Of a stretch of 64,000 bases of DNA, positions 8,901 to 17,142 are shown in pieces. The position numbers were made by a program, and so were the translations under genes. The DNA lies in the NCBI GenBank assembly GCA_944326945.1, contig CALVFY010000009.1, forward strand, positions 1 to 64,000, given 5' to 3'. Source of the DNA: an uncultured Rikenellaceae bacterium. GTDB lineage: Bacteria; Bacteroidota; Bacteroidia; Bacteroidales; Rikenellaceae. The notes beneath the pieces were generated by a model. That model saw nothing but the letters and a program-made list of their open reading frames with translations. It had not been told where the DNA came from and made no database searches. Each line of letters begins with the position of its first letter. The stretch's first letter is position 1.

Positions 8901-9103
8901 GGCTGAAACAGGTCGAATTGGGGTATTCGCTGCCTCAGCGGCTGCTGTCTAAGTTGAAAATGAAACAGTTGCGTGTTTATTTCAGCGGCACGAATCTCTT
9001 TACGATCAGCAAATTCAAGCTTTGGGATGTGGAGATGGCCGGTGACGGACTCGGATATCCGATACAGAAGATATTCAACATAGGTATTCAGGTCGGATTT
9101 TAA
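5984..9103 (+). CDS. SusC-like TonB-dependent outer-membrane transporter
   Basis: A 1039-residue outer-membrane importer for glycan fragments. It has a signal peptide (residues 1-18, cut after CLA), a carboxypeptidase-regulatory-like beta-sandwich at about 20-100 (VSGVVTE...GVTVVVAGSTRGVITDEKGFFEI), a TonB-box-like VTVVAFGRQ segment, a plug domain at about 110-230 (PLILIDGM, DIGSFSIMKDATATALYGSRAANGVI) and a large C-terminal barrel ending in IGIQVGF. The SusD partner starts 11 bases later. Enzymes downstream point to sialylated glycans as cargo. No anti-sigma-interacting secretin-like domain is visible at the N-terminus, so it is a standard SusC rather than a signal-transducing type. Confidence 0.97.
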   Translation: MRKLTILFCLFFSIPCLAKQITVSGVVTETVSDGSSVPLSGVTVVVAGSTRGVITDEKGFFEIKASADDKLVFSFLGYEEQTVDIDGRSTINVTMKSKSETMDAVTVVAFGRQKKESVIGSITTVNTKDIKVPSSNLTTALAGRVAGVIAYQRSGEPGQDNADFFIRGVTTFGYKQDPLILIDGMEASKTDLARLQPDDIGSFSIMKDATATALYGSRAANGVILITTKEGSEGQAQVNVRFENSFSMPTRTIELADPITYMRLHNESVLTRDPLGETLYSQRQIDNTIAGVNPYVYPATDWYDMLFKDYTVNQRVNVNMKGGGNVARYYVAGTFNQDNGVMKVDSRNNFNNNIDLKTYSLLTNVNINVTKSTKVTARLKGNFDDYTGPIYGGANMYRRVMRASPVLFPAYYPPSDGQGKTHILFGNYGEGKYINPYADLVKGYKEYSRAKMSAQFEIEQDFSQIITPGLSLNAMVNTNRESYFDVSRSYKPFWYQIGMYDRTSNTYTLSPINEDGGTEYLDYSEGEKEVFSVFYMQAALNYNRTFNKNHNLSGMLVYMMQNQLEGNASSLLLSLPYRNVGLSGRFTYAFADRYFTEFNFGYNGSERFYKTERWGFFPSVGVGWMVSNEKFMQPLSKQISRLKIRGSYGLTGNDQIGSASDRFFYLSDINMNDSGKGASFGWEQNDYRRNGVSVNRYENLNVTWEVSKKLNLAVELELFNSLEIIAEYFRERRESILMARADVPSTMGLQSTVKANLGKARGEGVDISLDYKKSFSPDFWLTARGNFTYSKSKYLEYEEPEYDERYLSRIGYPISQTWGYIAERLFIDDEDVRSSPVQGFGEYGAGDIKYRDVNGDGTITTLDRVPIGYPKTPEIVYGFGFSLGFKNWDLSAFFQGSARSSFWIDVENTAPFIDSDGSSSTVSQNQLLKAYADSFWSEDNRNIYALWPRLSSTLNDNNAQTSTWFMQDGSFLRLKQVELGYSLPQRLLSKLKMKQLRVYFSGTNLFTISKFKLWDVEMAGDGLGYPIQKIFNIGIQVGF

Positions 9104-9114
9104 AATACTCGGAC

Positions 9115-11028
9115 ATGAAAAAGATAAAATATATTCTGATTTTGATGGTGTTTGTTTCGGGGTATTCATGCAATAATTACCTCGATATTGTACCGGACAA
9201 TATTGCCACGATTGACAACGCTTTCTCGATGCGCAGTACTGCCGAAAGATTTCTCTTTACCTGTTTTTCCTATATGCCGGAGACCGGACACGGGGGCAAT
9301 CCGGCCATCTCTTCGGGGGATGAAGTCTGGTTTCCGTCCACTTTCGATAATAATACGTTCCAAATTGCCCGTGGCAATCAGAACAAGACCAATCCCTATT
9401 ATGACTGTTGGTCGGGCGGCCGTTCCGGGAAGAACTTGTGGATTGCGATCAGGGATTGCAATATTTTCATCGACAATATTCAAAGGGTGCCTAACATGAC
9501 CCAGGACGAGAAAAATCGCTGGAAAGGTGAGGCGATGTTTCTGAAAGCCTATTACCACTATTATCTGATGCGGATGTACGGTCCGATTCCCATTGTCCGG
9601 GAAAATCTGCCCATTGAAGCCGATATCGAAGTCGTGAAGGTGTTCCGGGAGCCGGTCGATGATGTGGTGGACTATATCGTCGAACTGCTGGACGAGGCGT
9701 GCGGAATGTTGCCGGAGACCATCGTCGACCAGCTCAATGAATCGGGACGTATCACACAACCGATAGTTAAGGCCCTTAAGGCCAAGGTGCTGGTTACGGC
9801 GGCAAGTCCGCTTTTCAACGGAAATACAGACTATGCCGATTATATAGACTCCCGGGGAGTGCAGCTTTTCAATCAGACGGAAGATATCCGTAAATGGGAA
9901 GCGGCTGCTTTGGCCTGCCAGGAGGCTATCGAGATGTGTGAGAGGCTCGGCTACGATCTGTACCGTTTCCGGGATGCGATGACCAGTTACAAACTGGTGC
10001 CAGAGACCCAGTTACGGCTCGATTTGCGCTGCGCTATGACGGATAAATGGAACAAGGAGATTATATGGGCCAATTCGCAGAGTTGGGCCGCCGACGATTT
10101 CCAGCGCTGGGGAATCCCTCTGCTTACTCCCGGGCAGGCTACCCATCCTTCCGTCGCACCCAAGAATCTGCTGGCGCCGCCGATCAAGATGGCGGAATTG
10201 TTTTATACGAAAAACGGGGTCCCCATCGACGAAGATCTCGAATGGGACTATGCGGGGCGCTATAATTTGAAAGAGGGCGACGATGCATCCCGGTATAATA
10301 TCCGGAAAGGCTATACGACCGTTAAACTCCATTTCGATCGGGAGCAACGTTTTTATGCCAGTCTCGGTTTCGACGGCGGATGCTGGTTCGGCAACGGTGT
10401 CGGAAACAATGCGAATCTCGATTCTGAAAATATGTTTTATGTGCAGGCCAAATGGGGGCAGGCTGCCGCTCAGTGGGGTAACAGCAACTATTCGGAAACG
10501 GGATATGCCGTAAAAAAGATCGTCGATTTCAGGGGAACGGTCGATGCTACGGGGCGTTTCACGGCCAACGGATATCCTTGGCCTGAAATTCGCCTGGCCG
10601 ATCTGTTCTTACTCTACGCCGAATCGCTCAATGAGGCATACGGTCCCAGTCAGACCTGTTACGACTTTATCGACAGTGTCCGCCGGCGGGCCGGATTGCC
10701 CGGTGTGGTCGAGGCGTGGCGGGAACATTCGATCAATCCGAACAAACCTTCCACCAAGTCGGGGCTTCGTCAGATTATCAAGCAGGAACGGATGATCGAA
10801 CTCGCTTTCGAAGGACAACGCTTCTGGGATTTACGGCGTTGGAAAGACGCCCATGTCCAATTGAACGGAGCCATTCGAGGCTGGAACCGCATGCAGAAAG
10901 AGGCGGAATTTTATTACAAACCCACATTGATATACACTCAGACTTTCCAGATGAAGGATTATTTTTGGCCGATTCAAGAAGCGGAGATTTTCCGCAACCG
11001 GAATTTGCTCCAATCCCCGGGCTGGTAG
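9115..11028 (+). CDS. SusD-like surface glycan-binding lipoprotein (RagB/SusD family)
   Basis: A 637-residue lipoprotein that forms the lid of the SusC transporter. The signal peptide ends in a lipobox (FVSGYSC, Cys at about 19) followed by NNYLDIVPDN, the classic SusD start. The SusD tetratricopeptide-like helices are seen in WKGEAMFLKAYYHYYLMRMYG (GPIPIVRENL follows). The C-terminal RagB-type block includes IRLADLFLLYAESLNEAYG, FIDSVRRRAGLPG and QERMIELAFEGQRFWDLRRW. It lies directly behind susC in the same operon, and both products are expected to form an outer-membrane complex. Confidence 0.97.
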   Translation: MKKIKYILILMVFVSGYSCNNYLDIVPDNIATIDNAFSMRSTAERFLFTCFSYMPETGHGGNPAISSGDEVWFPSTFDNNTFQIARGNQNKTNPYYDCWSGGRSGKNLWIAIRDCNIFIDNIQRVPNMTQDEKNRWKGEAMFLKAYYHYYLMRMYGPIPIVRENLPIEADIEVVKVFREPVDDVVDYIVELLDEACGMLPETIVDQLNESGRITQPIVKALKAKVLVTAASPLFNGNTDYADYIDSRGVQLFNQTEDIRKWEAAALACQEAIEMCERLGYDLYRFRDAMTSYKLVPETQLRLDLRCAMTDKWNKEIIWANSQSWAADDFQRWGIPLLTPGQATHPSVAPKNLLAPPIKMAELFYTKNGVPIDEDLEWDYAGRYNLKEGDDASRYNIRKGYTTVKLHFDREQRFYASLGFDGGCWFGNGVGNNANLDSENMFYVQAKWGQAAAQWGNSNYSETGYAVKKIVDFRGTVDATGRFTANGYPWPEIRLADLFLLYAESLNEAYGPSQTCYDFIDSVRRRAGLPGVVEAWREHSINPNKPSTKSGLRQIIKQERMIELAFEGQRFWDLRRWKDAHVQLNGAIRGWNRMQKEAEFYYKPTLIYTQTFQMKDYFWPIQEAEIFRNRNLLQSPGW

Positions 11029-11049
11029 AATGAATAACGAATAAGTTTT

Positions 11050-12231
11050 ATGAATATGAAAAAACTACTGTTGTTGGCCGTCGTCCATTGTATGGTCATT
11101 GTCAGCTGTACGGAAGATAAACACGGGCCGCTTTCCGACGACGAAAGCGTACCGCCCTCCGTATCGGATATACGTGTTGAGAATCTGTCTGGTTCGGCCC
11201 GTCTCCGCTATACGTTGCCCGTAAGCAATAACGTGCTTTATGTGAAGGCCGTCTATACGATCAATGGCACGCAGCGGGAAACGATCGCTTCATACAAAGT
11301 GAACAACATGCTTCTGGAAGGATTCAACACCACGGACGAATATGTCGTGAAAGTGTATTCCGTCTCCAAAAGCGAGATCCTTTCCGAACCGGTGTATGTG
11401 ACGGTCCAGCCGCAGACTCCTCCTATCGAGACGGTCTACAGTTCGCTGCATGCTTCGGCAACGTTCGGAGGTATTTTCGTGACCTATGAAAACAGTGAAA
11501 AAGCCAATGTATCCATCTCTGTCATGACACGCCAGAATGGGGAGTGGAGCAATCTCGACACGCATTACACCAGTCTGGAGTCGGGTGATTTTTCGATCCG
11601 CGGATTGGAAAACACCGAGACGGATTTCGCCATCTGCGTGCGGGACCGATGGCTCAATAGTTCGGATACGCTCTATACCACGCTCACCCCGCTGTTCGAA
11701 GAGGAGCTGGATATCCGTTTGTTCCGGGATGTACGGTTCAGCGGAGAGGCAGAGGACCACTCGGCCAAGTGGAGTTTGCCTATGATATGGGATAATGACA
11801 TGGAGACCGGATTGCAGGTGAAGTTAAACAGTGCCTATCCGTTCTGGTTTACGTTCGATCTCGGCGTAACGGCCCAGTTGAACCGTTTTATGATCTGGCA
11901 GCGTGCCGGAACGGGCAATAAGCTGTTCTACAACAATCATGCACCTCATGAGTGGGAACTGTGGGGCAGCAATAATCCGGATGCCGGCTGGGAGAACTGG
12001 ACTCTGCTGGGGCATTTCATTATGACGAAGCCTTCGGGACTGCCCGTCGGTCAGAATTCGGCCGACGACATCGAGGCTGGGAAAGCCGGCAACGGTTACG
12101 ATTTTGAGAACGGCATTCCTCCGGTACGGTATATCCGTTGGAAGCATATAGATTCGTGGACGACGATCGGCGGAGCGAGCGGGTCGTGCTCCTTTATGGA
12201 GATCCGTTTTTACGGCGCAGAACAAAAATAA
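11050..12231 (+). CDS. Surface lipoprotein of the DUF4959/DUF5000 type, PUL accessory binding protein
   Basis: A 393-residue protein with a lipobox (VHCMVIVSC, Cys at about 20). Two immunoglobulin/fibronectin-like modules follow (about 35-125 and 125-225, with SGSARLRYTLP and SASATFGGIFVTYENSEKANVSI), then a discoidin-like C-terminal module at about 235-393 (FTFDLGVTAQLNRFMIWQR, HEWELWGSNNPDAGW, YIRWKHIDSW). This three-part build is known from DUF4959-DUF5126-DUF5000 lipoproteins next to SusD, which bind glycans at the surface. Start could be the Met codon at 11050 or 11056. Binding specificity is not readable. Confidence 0.85.
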   Translation: MNMKKLLLLAVVHCMVIVSCTEDKHGPLSDDESVPPSVSDIRVENLSGSARLRYTLPVSNNVLYVKAVYTINGTQRETIASYKVNNMLLEGFNTTDEYVVKVYSVSKSEILSEPVYVTVQPQTPPIETVYSSLHASATFGGIFVTYENSEKANVSISVMTRQNGEWSNLDTHYTSLESGDFSIRGLENTETDFAICVRDRWLNSSDTLYTTLTPLFEEELDIRLFRDVRFSGEAEDHSAKWSLPMIWDNDMETGLQVKLNSAYPFWFTFDLGVTAQLNRFMIWQRAGTGNKLFYNNHAPHEWELWGSNNPDAGWENWTLLGHFIMTKPSGLPVGQNSADDIEAGKAGNGYDFENGIPPVRYIRWKHIDSWTTIGGASGSCSFMEIRFYGAEQK

Positions 12232-12249
12232 TCTGAAAAACGAACATTT

Positions 12250-12951
12250 ATGAACAGAACAATATTTTTGAAGCATCTTTTTCTGTGGGGACTATTGATT
12301 CCGTCGTTATGTGCCTGCGGAGGAATGGATGAAACGTATAAGGAGTTCATTGAAAACGGAGAGATCGTTTATCCGGGGCGGGCGGATTCGGTAAAGCTGC
12401 GTCCGGGTTATCTGCGTATCGAGGCGAAATGGGAACTGATTTCCGATCCTACGATCACGCGTTGCCAGCTGGTCGTGGACGGACGCGAGCAGATAGACAT
12501 TCCGTTCGATTGGAGTGCCGGTTCCGGTGTTGTGACCCGGATTGTGGAAAATCTGAGCGAAGGAAGTCATGTGTTCGACATTTATACGTTCGATGCGGAA
12601 GGTAATCGCTCGGTCGGAGTGGAGGCTGTGGGTTTTGCTTACGGACCGAATTATACGGAGTCGTTATACAATCGCAGTATTCAGCACATCGCTTTCGATT
12701 CGCAGACATCTGAGGTTACTCTCGAATGGAAAATGTCTCCCGAATCGTCTATCGGTACCGAAATCTCCTATACCGATGTCGAGGGCATGAGCCGACAGGA
12801 GATGTTGTTGCCGGAGGAGAACACCGTTGTATTGGAAAAGGTGGAGCCGGGTACGGAAATCCGTTATCAGACGGTTTTCATGCCTGACGAGGAGGCGATA
12901 GATTCTCTCCGGGCCGCCGTATCCACAGTGACGGTGCCTGCGGACGAGTGA
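12250..12951 (+). CDS. DUF4998-type surface lipoprotein
   Basis: A 233-residue protein with a lipobox (LIPSLCACGG, Cys at about 22) and two beta-sandwich modules. The phrase NGEIVYPGRADSVKLRPGYLRIEAKWELISD is the recalled DUF4998 opening (only its family resemblance is claimed). It follows the DUF4959-type lipoprotein by 18 bases and completes the SusC-SusD-lipoprotein-lipoprotein block. No enzyme motif is seen; a glycan-binding or scaffolding role at the surface is inferred from context. Confidence 0.8.
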   Translation: MNRTIFLKHLFLWGLLIPSLCACGGMDETYKEFIENGEIVYPGRADSVKLRPGYLRIEAKWELISDPTITRCQLVVDGREQIDIPFDWSAGSGVVTRIVENLSEGSHVFDIYTFDAEGNRSVGVEAVGFAYGPNYTESLYNRSIQHIAFDSQTSEVTLEWKMSPESSIGTEISYTDVEGMSRQEMLLPEENTVVLEKVEPGTEIRYQTVFMPDEEAIDSLRAAVSTVTVPADE

Positions 12952-12983
12952 CCTGTCGGTCTTGAGAAAATAGTGTGTTGTCT

Positions 12984-13016
12984 GCCGGGGAAGCCGTGAC
13001 TCCGGGTTTTCCCGGC
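12984..13016 (+). terminator. GC-rich hairpin between transport and enzyme genes of the PUL
   Basis: GCCGGG at 12984-12989 can pair with CCCGGC at 13011-13016, or CCGGG at 13002 with CCCGG at 13011 around a TTTT loop. No U-tract follows, so it may be a partial terminator or an mRNA-stabilising stem that separates the susCD-lipoprotein segment from the catabolic genes. Confidence 0.4.
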
Positions 13017-13084
13017 GGATGACAGATCCTGAAAATGTATGAAACGTAATAACGACTTAATAAATTTGCTTAGAATGATGAACA

Positions 13085-14008
13085 ATGAATGAACAGTTTC
13101 GTTTGATAGCGGCACCTTTCACCCCCCTGGACAGAGATGGCCGGCTCCATACGGCGGTAATAGACGATTATGCGGCCCATCTTGTCCGTAATGGTATCTC
13201 TGGGGTATTCATTTGCGGAACGACGGGGGAAGCCGTGTCGTTGACACTCGGGGAACGGATGAAAGTGACGGAAAAATGGGTCGAGGCGGCCGGAGGGAAA
13301 ATGACAGTGATTACTCATGTCGGGGGAAATTGTCTCGATGAGTGTGTCCGGTTGGCCTCGCATGCAGCCGAAACCGGGGCGGATGCCGTGGCTGCATTTG
13401 CTCCCTCTTTTTTCCGGCCGGCAACGGCTGCGGAGTTGGTCGATTTTTTCGTTCCCGTGGCCAAGGCGGCCGGAAGTCTGCCTTTCTATTATTACCATAT
13501 GCCTTCGATGACCGGTATTGCTGTGGCGGCCAGCGATATAGTGGCCGAAGCCGGAGCGAGGATACCGAATTTCCGGGGAGTAAAATTCACACATTCAGAC
13601 CTGTTCGACATGCAGAAGTGTCTGATGTCCGGTAACGGGATCGAGGTGATGCACGGATATGATGAGATGCTGTTGGCGGGGCTCTCGCTGGGAGCGGTTT
13701 CCGCTGTGGGAAGTACCTACAACTACATTCCGACGGTATACCATAACGTTGTTTCCTCGTTCTTTCGGGGCGATATGGCTCAGGCGCAGGTATATCAGAG
13801 AAGATCGGTGGAGTTGGTTAAGATTCTCATCAAATACGGCGGCGGTGTTCGGGGCGGTAAGGCCATTATGAAGATAGCCGGCATAGATTGCGGGGACTGT
13901 CGGCTGCCTTTGAAGCCGTTTTCCCGGGAGGAGTTTGCGGCTCTTGAGCGCGAAATAGAGGCATTCGGGTGGTTGGATCGTGCAGAATGTGTCCTGAGGA
14001 ATGAGTGA
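13085..14008 (+). CDS. nanA: N-acetylneuraminate lyase (sialic acid aldolase, DHDPS superfamily)
   Basis: A 307-residue cytoplasmic TIM-barrel enzyme that splits N-acetylneuraminate into N-acetylmannosamine and pyruvate. Motifs: GTTGE at 45-49 (carboxylate binding), Tyr137 in YYYHMP and the Schiff-base Lys167 in FRGVKFTHSD. GYDEMLLAGLSLGA and AVGSTYNY are the family's lyase-specific signature. It lies between the SusCD block and sulfatase/sialidase genes, and its stop lies close to the next start. No epimerase (NanE), kinase or NanT transporter is visible nearby, so the later steps must be encoded elsewhere. Confidence 0.93.
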   Translation: MNEQFRLIAAPFTPLDRDGRLHTAVIDDYAAHLVRNGISGVFICGTTGEAVSLTLGERMKVTEKWVEAAGGKMTVITHVGGNCLDECVRLASHAAETGADAVAAFAPSFFRPATAAELVDFFVPVAKAAGSLPFYYYHMPSMTGIAVAASDIVAEAGARIPNFRGVKFTHSDLFDMQKCLMSGNGIEVMHGYDEMLLAGLSLGAVSAVGSTYNYIPTVYHNVVSSFFRGDMAQAQVYQRRSVELVKILIKYGGGVRGGKAIMKIAGIDCGDCRLPLKPFSREEFAALEREIEAFGWLDRAECVLRNE

Positions 14009-14042
14009 TTCGTCGGTTCATGGTCGGAATATATTGCAAAAG

Positions 14043-15506
14043 ATGATGAATATACGTTTTGTTTCCGGAGTCGCATTGACGGTCATGCCCTTGGCGCTTT
14101 CTGCCGGAGGAGGCGGAAAACCGGATTCGGGAAAGCCTTTGAATGTGCTGTTTTTCATGGCTGACGATTTGCGTCCTACTCTTGGCTGTTACGGCGATCC
14201 TTACGCGGTGACGCCCCATATCGACCGAATGGCTGCCCGGGGAGTGGTTTTCGACCGGGCATATTGCCAGCAGGCGGTCAGCAATCCTTCGAGGGCTTCG
14301 ATGCTGACGGGACTGAGACCCGATCAGACGGGTGTCATCAATCTCTCGACGCATTTTCGGGAAAAGTTGCCGGAAGTGGTTACACTTCCCCAACTGTTCC
14401 GCAAAAACGGTTTCTATACGGTGAGTACGGGAAAGATATTCCATCCGGTACGGAGACTGCGCGATTCCCTGTCGTGGGATGCTCCCGAATCCGTATACGG
14501 AACCCATACGTATGCGGATGCACGGAACAAAGGAGGGAAAAAACGAAAAGGCAGGGCTTATGAGCGGGCGGACGTGCCCGACGACATTTATCCGGACGGA
14601 AAGATTGCTGCGGAGGCCGTTGCGTATCTTGAAAGAGTTGCGAAGTCGGGTGAACCTTTTTTCCTGGCGGTGGGCTTCATGCGTCCGCATCTGCCGTTTT
14701 GTGCTCCTGCGAAATATTGGGACCTGTATGCAGATGAAAGTTTCGAAATTCGGCATCCTGAACCTCCGAAAGGAGCCGCACGCCTTGCTTTCCATGACAA
14801 CAACGAACTGCGGGGCTATGCCGGTATGCCGAAACAGGGACCTTTCCCGCCGGAAGAACGGCAACAGTTGACCCGGGGGTATTATGCGTCGGTCAGTTAT
14901 ATCGACGCACAGTTGGGAAAGGTCATGGATGCACTCGTGCGTCTGGGATTGGCCGACAATACGGTCGTTGTACTCTGGGGGGATCATGGTTATCATCTCG
15001 GAGAACAGGGCCTGTGGTGCAAATCGACGAATTTCGAACTTGATACCCGGGTTCCGCTGATCGTGTCGGTTCCCGGAGGTAAGGGAGGACATTGCGATGC
15101 CGTGGTAGAGACTGTGGATATCTATCCCACACTGGCCGATTATTGCGGGGTGGAACCTCCCGGAGAGCTGGCCGGAGTATCGCTTCGGCCCCTGCTGGAA
15201 AAGAGAGGGGAATACAGGAAACAGTATGCCTTCAGCCAGTTCGTGAGGCCGTATCAGGCGATCAATAAACGGGTGGAGACCCATATGGGATATTCGGTGC
15301 GAACGCCGCGTTGGCGTTGCACCTACTGGTATGATCTGAAAACGGGTGAGGTTGCTGAAAAGGAGCTCTACCGGATAGGAAAAGAGGGAATCGAGACGCA
15401 AAACGTATCGGGGAATAGGAGATATGCTGCAGTGGAACGTATGCTTGCCTCTTTGCTCGATGATTACAGGACGGGAAAGTACGAAAAACTGCGGTCGAAA
15501 AGATGA
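14043..15506 (+). CDS. Sulfatase, serine type, iduronate-2-sulfatase-like
   Basis: The ATG at 14043 (or 14046) gives a signal peptide (FVSGVALTVMPLALSAGG); an in-frame ATG at 14001 overlapping the nanA stop would add an unlikely 14 residues. The alkaline-phosphatase-type fold shows metal ligands in FMADDLRP and the activation motif S80-N-P-S-R with MLTG, so the formylglycine would come from Ser and need an anaerobic maturase. DLRPTLGCYGD, VSTGKIFHP and WGDHGYHLGEQG are recalled iduronate-2-sulfatase-like features. It probably removes sulfate from the PUL's target glycan in the periplasm. Substrate is inferred. It is coupled to the sialidase by a four-base ATGA overlap. Confidence 0.9.
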   Translation: MMNIRFVSGVALTVMPLALSAGGGGKPDSGKPLNVLFFMADDLRPTLGCYGDPYAVTPHIDRMAARGVVFDRAYCQQAVSNPSRASMLTGLRPDQTGVINLSTHFREKLPEVVTLPQLFRKNGFYTVSTGKIFHPVRRLRDSLSWDAPESVYGTHTYADARNKGGKKRKGRAYERADVPDDIYPDGKIAAEAVAYLERVAKSGEPFFLAVGFMRPHLPFCAPAKYWDLYADESFEIRHPEPPKGAARLAFHDNNELRGYAGMPKQGPFPPEERQQLTRGYYASVSYIDAQLGKVMDALVRLGLADNTVVVLWGDHGYHLGEQGLWCKSTNFELDTRVPLIVSVPGGKGGHCDAVVETVDIYPTLADYCGVEPPGELAGVSLRPLLEKRGEYRKQYAFSQFVRPYQAINKRVETHMGYSVRTPRWRCTYWYDLKTGEVAEKELYRIGKEGIETQNVSGNRRYAAVERMLASLLDDYRTGKYEKLRSKR

Positions 15507-17131
15507 AAACGCTGTTGGCGGGAGTTCTGTTTCTCTGTATGGCCGCGACGGGATTAGCCGGGGAATTTTCGCTGCATGTCCGGCCGTGCCGTATTCCCCT
15601 ACTGGCAGCCAGGGCAGACAATCCTGTACTTATCGTGCGGGTCTGTGCCTCGGACCGTACGGAGAGGTTCTCCTTGAAAAGGATTGCCGTGCGTTTTACG
15701 GGTGTGAAGGGAATTTCCGATTTGGAAGGCGCGAGGGTGTATGCGGGTGTCGGGAAGGAGACGTTTCCGGTCGACAGTCCCTTTTGCGGGCGTATCGCTG
15801 CCGGAGAGGAGATGGTTTTCAACGGGAACATGCAGTTCGTGGGGGAAGCGGTTTTATGGGTTTCGGTCGGATTGAAAGCCCGGTCCGATCCGGATAACCT
15901 GTTTCTCCCGGAGTGTCTGTATGTCGAGACGGACCGGGAAAAGATCGAACCGGAACGGATGGAGGCCGAACATTGGCTGAGACCGGCGACGGTTGTCCGG
16001 CACTCTATGCAGGATGGTGTGCATACCTGCCGGATACCCGGTTTGGTGACGACTTCCCGGGGTACGCTTCTGGCGATATACGACGTGAGGCATGATTCGT
16101 CTCGGGATATTCAGGGCAATATCGACGTCGGCCTGAGCCGTAGCACGGACGGAGGCCGTAGTTGGGAGCCGATGAGAACCGTTCTGGATATGGGGGAATA
16201 TGGCGGTCTTCCGCAAAAATTCAACGGGGTGGGCGACGCTTGCATCCTCGCCGATGAGAAGACGGGAAAAGTTTTCGTTGCCGGGGTGTGGATGCACGGC
16301 CTGCTCGATGACAGGGGGCGATGGATGGAGGGACTGACAGAAAGTTCGGCGGAGTGGAGGCACCAGTGGAGGGGCAGAGCTTCGCAGTCCGGATACTCTC
16401 CGAGACGGACCTGTCAGTTCATGATGGTCGAAAGCGTCGACGATGGATTGACGTGGAGCCGCCCGCGAAATATTACCCGGCAGGGCAAGAAGCGCCGTTG
16501 GTGGTTGTGGGCTCCGGCTCCGGGCCGGGGAATCGTGCTCGGCGACGGAACCTTGGTCATGCCCGTGCAGGGACGCGACGGGCAGGGGAAAAGTTTCTCG
16601 ACGATCAGCCTGAGCGAAAACGGCGGACGTACATGGCGTACCGGCAATCCGGCTTTTGAGGGGACGACGGAGTGTGCGGTCGTCCAGTTGGAAAATGGAG
16701 ACATCATGCTCAACTGCCGTTATACGGCTAACCGGAATCGGAAATCGCCCAATGGTCGGGTAGTTATGGTCACCTCCGATCGGGGGCGTACATGGCGGGA
16801 ACACTCTACTTCGCGTCGGGTGCTGACCGAACCGGTCTGTATGGCTTCACTTCACAGACACTCCTGGACGGAAGACGGACGCGAACGGAGCATCTTGCTG
16901 TTCGCCAATCCCGATTCATGGCAGGGGCGTCGCAATATGACCGTCAAAGTGAGTTTCGATGATGGAAAGACATGGCCCAGGAGTCATTGGATTTTGCTCG
17001 ACGAACTCAAGTCTCGGGGATATTCGTGCCTGACGAGCGTCGACGAACATACGATCGGTATCCTGTATGAAAGCAGTCAGGCCCAGATAACGTTCCAACG
17101 GATTTCCCTGGACGAAATATTAAAACGATAA
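15503..17131 (+). CDS. Exo-alpha-sialidase (neuraminidase), GH33
   Basis: A 542-residue secreted enzyme (signal peptide 1-19, LCMAATGLAG) that removes terminal sialic acid. An N-terminal sialidase-associated beta-sandwich spans about 20-155. The six-blade propeller starts with the RIP motif (R177-I-P in HTCRIPG) and YDVRHDSSRDIQGNIDVGLS, the typical Bacteroides GH33 block. Asp-boxes: SRSTDGGRSW (212-221), SLSENGGRTW, VTSDRGRTW and VSFDDGKTW. Its start overlaps the sulfatase stop. Together with nanA and the acetylesterase it defines the locus as sialic-acid scavenging. Confidence 0.95.
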   Translation: MKTLLAGVLFLCMAATGLAGEFSLHVRPCRIPLLAARADNPVLIVRVCASDRTERFSLKRIAVRFTGVKGISDLEGARVYAGVGKETFPVDSPFCGRIAAGEEMVFNGNMQFVGEAVLWVSVGLKARSDPDNLFLPECLYVETDREKIEPERMEAEHWLRPATVVRHSMQDGVHTCRIPGLVTTSRGTLLAIYDVRHDSSRDIQGNIDVGLSRSTDGGRSWEPMRTVLDMGEYGGLPQKFNGVGDACILADEKTGKVFVAGVWMHGLLDDRGRWMEGLTESSAEWRHQWRGRASQSGYSPRRTCQFMMVESVDDGLTWSRPRNITRQGKKRRWWLWAPAPGRGIVLGDGTLVMPVQGRDGQGKSFSTISLSENGGRTWRTGNPAFEGTTECAVVQLENGDIMLNCRYTANRNRKSPNGRVVMVTSDRGRTWREHSTSRRVLTEPVCMASLHRHSWTEDGRERSILLFANPDSWQGRRNMTVKVSFDDGKTWPRSHWILLDELKSRGYSCLTSVDEHTIGILYESSQAQITFQRISLDEILKR

Positions 17132-17142
17132 TTCGAATCCGT

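Noticed and set aside
7202..9169. A 655-codon minus-strand open frame opposite SusC
   Set aside because: Antisense shadow of a clear SusC gene with no domain pattern and an unlikely composition.
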